Part shown: one piece after another, positions 22,046 to 25,995 of the stretch
Numbering within the stretch: the stretch's first letter is position 1
Layout of the letters: every line of letters begins with the position of its first letter
IMG/VR virus record: IMGVR_UViG_3300035670_009289
Location: 1 to 25,995 of that record
Length of the DNA stretch: 25,995 nucleotides
Direction: 5' to 3' (one strand)
DNA from: a virus
Position numbers and translations under genes: made by a program
Notes under the pieces: model-generated
The model's input: only the letters and a program-made list of their open reading frames with translations
Told to the model about the DNA's origin: nothing
Databases searched by the model: none

Positions 22046-23158
22046 ATGAGAAGCGCGCAGTCTTCCGGCTGGCGTGCTCTAAAGCCGAACAAACCGTCGG
22101 CGGCAGAGCCTGATACAGCGGATAAGCAAGTCCTCTATGAGGCAGCCAGGGCAGCAGCCCAGGTCTTGAAACTACCATCGTCTTGCCGGTTCGTGCTGGA
22201 TCAGCTTGTCGGCGTCTACGGTGGCGAGCTGATTGAAAGCCGGATGCTTGTCTGGCCGTCTAACGAATTCCTTGTTGATCGCACAGGAATTCCGGAGCGC
22301 TCCGTTCGCTACGCTGTGTCTCGCCTCATCAGTGAAGGAGTTATCGCAGCGAAAGATTCACCCAATGGCAAGCGTTATGCGCAACGCGGGCCAAACGGGA
22401 AGATCGTAAAGGCGTATGGTTTCGACCTGTCTCCCCTGCTTGCGATGCTACCTGAGCTTCGCGCTCGACTACAGGTCATCAAAGACGCCGAGCGCGAGCG
22501 CCTGGCTGTATTTGATGATCTCACCATTCATCGCAGAGCAGCCCAGGAAGCTCTCAGAACGCTTGCCGAAGTCTATCCTGACATCGACATAGCCGATCTC
22601 GGTTCGCGCGCCCTTGAGCTTGCACGAGTCACGCCGCGTAGATCCGCAAGGGGATCAGCCGACCATGCCCGCGATGCCTGGAAGGCAATCAGGATTGAAG
22701 CAGAAGCCAGGTATTTTGCCGCCTCTGCCGGCAATTCCTGCCGTCACAAAGAGAACAACAAATATGACCCTGATAGATCTTGTAACAACGGCTTTGAAGA
22801 TGTTCAGGCGGAAACGCCGAGACCCGCGGCAACCGTAGAAGACGTGGTAAGGGCGTGCCCGGACGCTATGGAGTTTATCGGGTATGTGCGCAACGACAGG
22901 GAGTTTATTGGCGCCGTCAGTCGGGTCCGCGGCATGTTTGGCGTGTCGCCGTCGGCCTGGGAGGAGGCGGTGCGTGAAATCGGCCCGCTTGGCGCGTCTG
23001 TGACGCTGACTTACGTGGTGCAGCTACAGCAATCGCCCGCGCCCGGATCGGAGACGATCAAGAACGCGGGCGGCTATTTCAGGGCTCTGGTCCGGCTTGT
23101 GAAAGCGGGTCAGTTTGATCTGACAAAGGAGATCAGTCGGTTACTTCTAAGAAGATAA
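22046..23158 (+). CDS. repC: RepC-type plasmid replication initiator
   Basis: A 370-residue protein on the plus strand. The N-terminal winged-helix region (45-130) has the RepC hallmarks LVWPSN, RTGIPERSVRYAVSRL, DSPNGKRYAQRG and AYGFDLSPL. The C-terminal part (about 270-365) has the GVSPSAWEEA, then GGYFRALVRL and GQF pattern. RepC initiates replication of alphaproteobacterial repABC and repC-only plasmids, whose origin lies inside repC; here 22740-22800 is the most AT-rich part of the gene. ATG 22046 with GAGG upstream. No repA or repB precedes it, so it would be a repC-only replicon. Slightly shorter than typical RepC (about 400). Its 3' end overlaps the convergent gene by 26 nt. Confidence 0.85.
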   Translation: MRSAQSSGWRALKPNKPSAAEPDTADKQVLYEAARAAAQVLKLPSSCRFVLDQLVGVYGGELIESRMLVWPSNEFLVDRTGIPERSVRYAVSRLISEGVIAAKDSPNGKRYAQRGPNGKIVKAYGFDLSPLLAMLPELRARLQVIKDAERERLAVFDDLTIHRRAAQEALRTLAEVYPDIDIADLGSRALELARVTPRRSARGSADHARDAWKAIRIEAEARYFAASAGNSCRHKENNKYDPDRSCNNGFEDVQAETPRPAATVEDVVRACPDAMEFIGYVRNDREFIGAVSRVRGMFGVSPSAWEEAVREIGPLGASVTLTYVVQLQQSPAPGSETIKNAGGYFRALVRLVKAGQFDLTKEISRLLLRR

Positions 23159-23372
23159 CTTCTTCGCCAGGTGCTGCAACGGATGCCGCCCAGGCCTGGG
23201 CAGCGAGTTCTTCTTCAACACTTTGAAGAGCCTCCTGCCCGTAGAGCGCCCTGAGCCGCTGAATCTTCTTGGGAGCTTCCATCCTGGCGCTCCTATCATC
23301 TGACCTTACGTCCCGCAGGATCTGCTCGATCTCTGCGCGCACTTCGTCGGTAAGTTCTGCCTTGGGGCGCAT
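23133..23372 (-). CDS. small charged protein of unknown function
   Basis: A 79-residue helical, charged protein starting MRPKAELTDEVRAEIEQIL. ATG 23372 (GGAG 8 nt upstream) overlaps the stop of the 45-residue membrane ORF (TAATG) and is preferred to a start 14 codons earlier. It is not recognised. It runs convergently into repC with a 26-nt overlap, marking the junction between the plus-strand cassette and the minus-strand operon. Confidence 0.6.
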   Translation of the reverse strand: MRPKAELTDEVRAEIEQILRDVRSDDRSARMEAPKKIQRLRALYGQEALQSVEEELAAQAWAASVAAPGEEVIFLEVTD

Positions 23373-23509
23373 TAGTAGTTCTCCCTTGCTAGACCGGCGC
23401 CTATAAGAAGGCAAATAAAGCCTGCAACAGAGGGCGCGGGGTTTCCTGTGAATGCGGTAGCGGTGAATCCGCTACTCGCTGCCATGTAAAAGATCGTGGA
23501 AAAGCTCAT
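23372..23509 (-). CDS. 45-residue membrane protein
   Basis: An ORF of 45 codons fills the space after the ligase gene. ATG 23509 overlaps the ligase stop (ATGA), and its TAA overlaps the next ATG (TAATG). The product starts MSFSTIFYMAASSGFT and has a hydrophobic helix at about 28-41 (SVAGFICLLIGAGLA), ending ARENY. The exact coupling at both ends is the main support. The Shine-Dalgarno of the next gene lies within its last codons. Function unknown. Confidence 0.55.
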   Translation of the reverse strand: MSFSTIFYMAASSGFTATAFTGNPAPSVAGFICLLIGAGLARENY

Positions 23510-25032
23510 GCTGCTTCCCGGCATTCGACTTCTCCATCCTTGTCGTCGCGGAACTTGATCGCCCTGGGATGGCGAAGCGAACCATCAGGCGTGATTTCCA
23601 TGAACTCGGTTTCGAGAAGCCGGGTCATCAGGTTTGTCGCGCCGACTTCCTTGAGATCCGCGTAAGCGAAACTCTTGCCCTTAAAACCGACATGCGGATC
23701 GACACCGAGAGCCTTGGCATCGAGCACCCAGAGCTTCCAAAGCTCCTCACGATCGAGATCGGAAAAGCCACCGCCGACACGCACTTCGACGCCGTCATGG
23801 TCAACGATCACGCCGCCCAGGATATTCTCATACTTGGAATGCTCCTGACCGTTGTAGATTCCGATAATCGGCAGATCGAGCGTCTCCTCGGCCTTGACCT
23901 TCATCCAGACTGACGACTTTTTCTTCTCATAAAGCCCGTCGAGATCCTTTACGACGATCCCTTCGAGAACGGCCGGCTTACCGGTCTTCGGATTGATCGT
24001 GCGCTTGAGAAGCGCTGCCTCCTTGGCCTTGTCGCCGCGCGCCAGATAGGTTGCAAGCAACATTTCGCGAGAGCGCAGGAAGAGAGCCTGCACCTCTTCG
24101 TCATTGTTGACAAAGAACTGCGGCACGATCTGGATTGTCTCCGGCGCCGAGGTATCCTTGAGTGCGACCTTTGCGAGCTCCTGGAACTCCTTGACCCACA
24201 AACGACGAACGGACAACGGAGCGCCGACCGCGCCGACCGCATTGAAGTCATCATAGGACATCATGTCGTAGAGGTGGAGCTCTGCACCGATCGCGTCTTC
24301 ACCTTCGCGACGAAACGCGCCGGTCTCTTCAAACACCGTCATCATCGCTTCGCCGTCGAGCATGAAATTCAGGCGATCCTCGCCATCGCGCATCAGGACA
24401 GAGCGAAGCTCGGGACTGGCCGTTGAAGCGACATAAGCTGCAGCCTTCATAACCGGCTCAACCAGGAAGTCGAGCGCTGCAACACGATTGCCGGAGCGCG
24501 TGAAGAAGCCTGCATTGTTGTCCTTGCAAAGGAAGGTGTTGCGATTGCCGTCCAGCTTGAACTCGGCCTTGTAGGCCTTACCCTTCTTGAGCTTCTTTGC
24601 TTCGTAATGCACCGCCCGTTGAACAGAGAAGACCGGAATAAGGCCGGGCACTGCGATATTGATCGTTTGCGCGCCAATTCCGCATTTCAGATCCTTTGAC
24701 AGAATGAGAAAGAGAAGCCGTGCGCCGACTTCATCCAGCGCACCCATCACCTCGCCGACTTCGCGTTCTGCTGCAAGACCGGTCAGCTCGCGAGCGGCCA
24801 GACGGTTGAGAAGAGGCTCAATGAGGTTCTGCTTGAATTCCATCTTGAAGCGACCGGCGTTTTCGGTCAGCGCTGGCGTCAGGTAGAACCGAATGTAGGG
24901 GTTGTAGGCCCAGGATAGAACGAACCGGCCAAGCTCGGAGGATCCAAGTCGAACCGTCAGTTGCTCTTTCTCCGTGCGGGAAGTGGTCGCCGCGATATCA
25001 TCGATCAGGGACTTTACTGCATAGGCGTCCAT
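23506..25032 (-). CDS. ATP-dependent DNA ligase (T4 gp30-like)
   Basis: A 508-residue ligase. Motif I is KLDGNR with the AMP-accepting Lys at 159. Other nucleotidyltransferase motifs are FFTRSGN (region Ia), LDGEAM (III), EGIVVKD (IV) and WMKVK (V). An N-terminal helical domain of about 150 residues and a C-terminal OB-fold (GGFSDLDREELWKL) complete the T4-like layout. It seals nicks after flap removal by the exonuclease at 8796, and acts in recombination. ATG 25032 has a strong AAGGAG. It lies directly behind the 195-residue conserved-tail gene and is coupled to the small membrane protein by ATGA. Confidence 0.92.
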   Translation of the reverse strand: MDAYAVKSLIDDIAATTSRTEKEQLTVRLGSSELGRFVLSWAYNPYIRFYLTPALTENAGRFKMEFKQNLIEPLLNRLAARELTGLAAEREVGEVMGALDEVGARLLFLILSKDLKCGIGAQTINIAVPGLIPVFSVQRAVHYEAKKLKKGKAYKAEFKLDGNRNTFLCKDNNAGFFTRSGNRVAALDFLVEPVMKAAAYVASTASPELRSVLMRDGEDRLNFMLDGEAMMTVFEETGAFRREGEDAIGAELHLYDMMSYDDFNAVGAVGAPLSVRRLWVKEFQELAKVALKDTSAPETIQIVPQFFVNNDEEVQALFLRSREMLLATYLARGDKAKEAALLKRTINPKTGKPAVLEGIVVKDLDGLYEKKKSSVWMKVKAEETLDLPIIGIYNGQEHSKYENILGGVIVDHDGVEVRVGGGFSDLDREELWKLWVLDAKALGVDPHVGFKGKSFAYADLKEVGATNLMTRLLETEFMEITPDGSLRHPRAIKFRDDKDGEVECREAA

Positions 25033-25042
25033 GGTTTCTCCT

Positions 25043-25630
25043 TCAGGCTGCGTTGATTGCCGCTGCGAGGTTGCCGGATGCGGCAGCGTCGTTCAGGGCG
25101 TTTGTCTTGGTGTCATCGTTGTGAGCCTTCGGCGCAGCCTTGCGCGGCTTGCGCGGCGTTGAGGTTTCGCTGAATGCTGTGCGCGAATGCCGCGGCTCGT
25201 CATTGTCGCTGGACAGGGGCGCGGCGCCGATCATCTTGCCGATGCGATCTGAAGCCGTGAGCAGCTTGTCACGCTCCTGATCCGAAACACCGGGGAACTC
25301 GCGATAGTAGCTGTCGACCACCATGGGTCGCTGGATACGCTCAAGGATGTCCTTGCGAATCTTGCCCAGGACCGGCGTGTCCGATGTGTAATCATCCTTC
25401 CAGGACTTACCTGGCGGATAGCGTTTCGATGCGATTGCAGCCGCAGGGCACTTGCCGGCCCTCATGCAGATCTGGCAGCCCTTGCGAACTTCAGGCTTCT
25501 CACCGCGCCAGAAGAGTTCGCGCAGCTTCATGCACTGGCTCATCTTGGTCGTGGTTTCAAACACCGGACACACAAACGCGAACTGATTGCGCGGATCGTC
25601 TAGATTCACATACTGATTGGACGTCGCCAT
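25043..25630 (-). CDS. Cys-rich protein with conserved AASGNLAAAINA tail
   Basis: A 195-residue protein. The N-terminal domain has cysteines 21, 33, 52, 55 and 61, including GCQICMRAGKC (Cx2Cx5C), a probable Fe-S or zinc site with the same spacing as in the gene at 15602. The middle is helical. A charged, disordered linker (about 140-180) ends in DAAASGNLAAAINAA, almost identical to the tail of the 118-residue protein at 4141. ATG 25630 overlaps the upstream stop (ATGA), with GGGAGG inside the last codons of that gene. Function unknown; a DNA- or RNA-associated role is suggested by the ligase next door. Confidence 0.72.
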   Translation of the reverse strand: MATSNQYVNLDDPRNQFAFVCPVFETTTKMSQCMKLRELFWRGEKPEVRKGCQICMRAGKCPAAAIASKRYPPGKSWKDDYTSDTPVLGKIRKDILERIQRPMVVDSYYREFPGVSDQERDKLLTASDRIGKMIGAAPLSSDNDEPRHSRTAFSETSTPRKPRKAAPKAHNDDTKTNALNDAAASGNLAAAINAA

Positions 25631-25995
25631 CAGAACCTCCCATAGAGATCGTTTGACTGGTAGGCTTGCTCGATCGCCTCCTGCTGAGCCTTGAGCTGAG
25701 CTTCGCGAATGACAGCCGGGTCGACTTTGCGGGTCGGATCAAGCTTGTTGCCGTCCTCATCCCAATTGGGGCCGTCGAGCTGGCGCATTCCGGAGGTATC
25801 AAAGCCTGGATCGAGATGGCTGACGGCAGCCACGCCCATCTTGTTGAAGAAGGTGACACCAACGGCCTTCACGAGTTCGGACGAGTCCTTCGCCGTCGTT
25901 TCTCGGGCGGAGCTCGTCTGCCGATAGCCCTTTCGCGTCTTTTCGGTTTCCTTCTTGTCGAAGGCGCGCTGCGCTTTGACCGGACTGTCGAAGGT
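25630..25995 (-). CDS. conserved-tail protein, C-terminal part (cut by window edge)
   Basis: The frame is open from the right edge to the stop at 25630, 121 residues visible. It starts within the window with a polar, Lys/Glu-rich segment (QRAFDKKETEKTRKGYRQ), so an internal GTG at 25872 need not be the start. It ends in a helix and QSNDLYGRF, the counterpart of QSNELFGAF at the end of the protein at 182. The final Gly-Arg codons form the Shine-Dalgarno of the next gene. Similarity of the visible part to any family is not apparent. Confidence 0.6.
   Translation of the reverse strand, partial: TFDSPVKAQRAFDKKETEKTRKGYRQTSSARETTAKDSSELVKAVGVTFFNKMGVAAVSHLDPGFDTSGMRQLDGPNWDEDGNKLDPTRKVDPAVIREAQLKAQQEAIEQAYQSNDLYGRF

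Noticed and set aside
1-25995. tRNA genes, CRISPR arrays, insertion sequences
   Set aside because: Reading both strands I saw no cloverleaf with a T-loop, no regularly spaced repeats with unique spacers, and no transposase gene or terminal repeats.

Overview
The window is a block of a large, probably tailed bacteriophage genome from an alphaproteobacterial (most likely rhizobial) host. Three things point there: T4-type replication and recombination genes mixed with a bacterial-type DNA polymerase III alpha subunit, a small phage sigma factor, and a RepC-type initiator, a family found in alphaproteobacterial plasmids. Nearly everything is on the minus strand in tightly packed, often ATGA/GTGA-overlapping genes. 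Only a two-gene cassette at about 21.6-23.2 kb is on the plus strand.

Layout. At 0-6.6 kb are a RuvC-like resolvase (cut by the left edge), a conserved-tail protein, a MazG-like pyrophosphohydrolase, an HNH homing-type endonuclease, the SbcC/SbcD (T4 gp46/gp47-like) pair with small ORFs between them, and a protein fused to a degenerate NUMOD4/HNH domain. At 6.7-11.9 kb are an ASCH protein, a RecA/UvsX-like recombinase, a 5'-3' exonuclease (T4 RNase H-like), a gp32-like SSB candidate and two helical proteins. At 12-16.8 kb are a DnaE-type polymerase whose C-terminus is a uracil-DNA-glycosylase-like domain, two small genes (one a four-cysteine protein) and a sigma factor. At 16.8-20.8 kb is a CobS/CobT-like MoxR-VWA pair. 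At 20.9-23.2 kb are an XRE regulator and the plus-strand cassette: a ribbon-helix-helix protein, a candidate antisense RNA and RepC. At 23.1-26 kb are an ATP-dependent DNA ligase and conserved-tail proteins, the last cut by the right edge.

Regulation is unusually legible. Seven minus-strand gaps carry a promoter-like element, approximately GCANTCCC, exactly 11 nt, GCTATAW. Several of these, and the cobS, cobT and 20.8 kb leaders, also carry a palindrome TAAGTnnTTACTTA or a variant just downstream of the -10 position, as expected of a repressor operator. The phage sigma factor and the XRE protein are the obvious candidate partners, by inference only.

Together the genes form a replication, recombination and repair module. 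The repC cassette suggests that the phage can, or its ancestor could, be maintained as a plasmid (phage-plasmid). Points most worth following: repC plus candidate ctRNA, the polymerase-UDG fusion, the promoter/operator regulon, and short C-terminal peptides conserved between otherwise different proteins.
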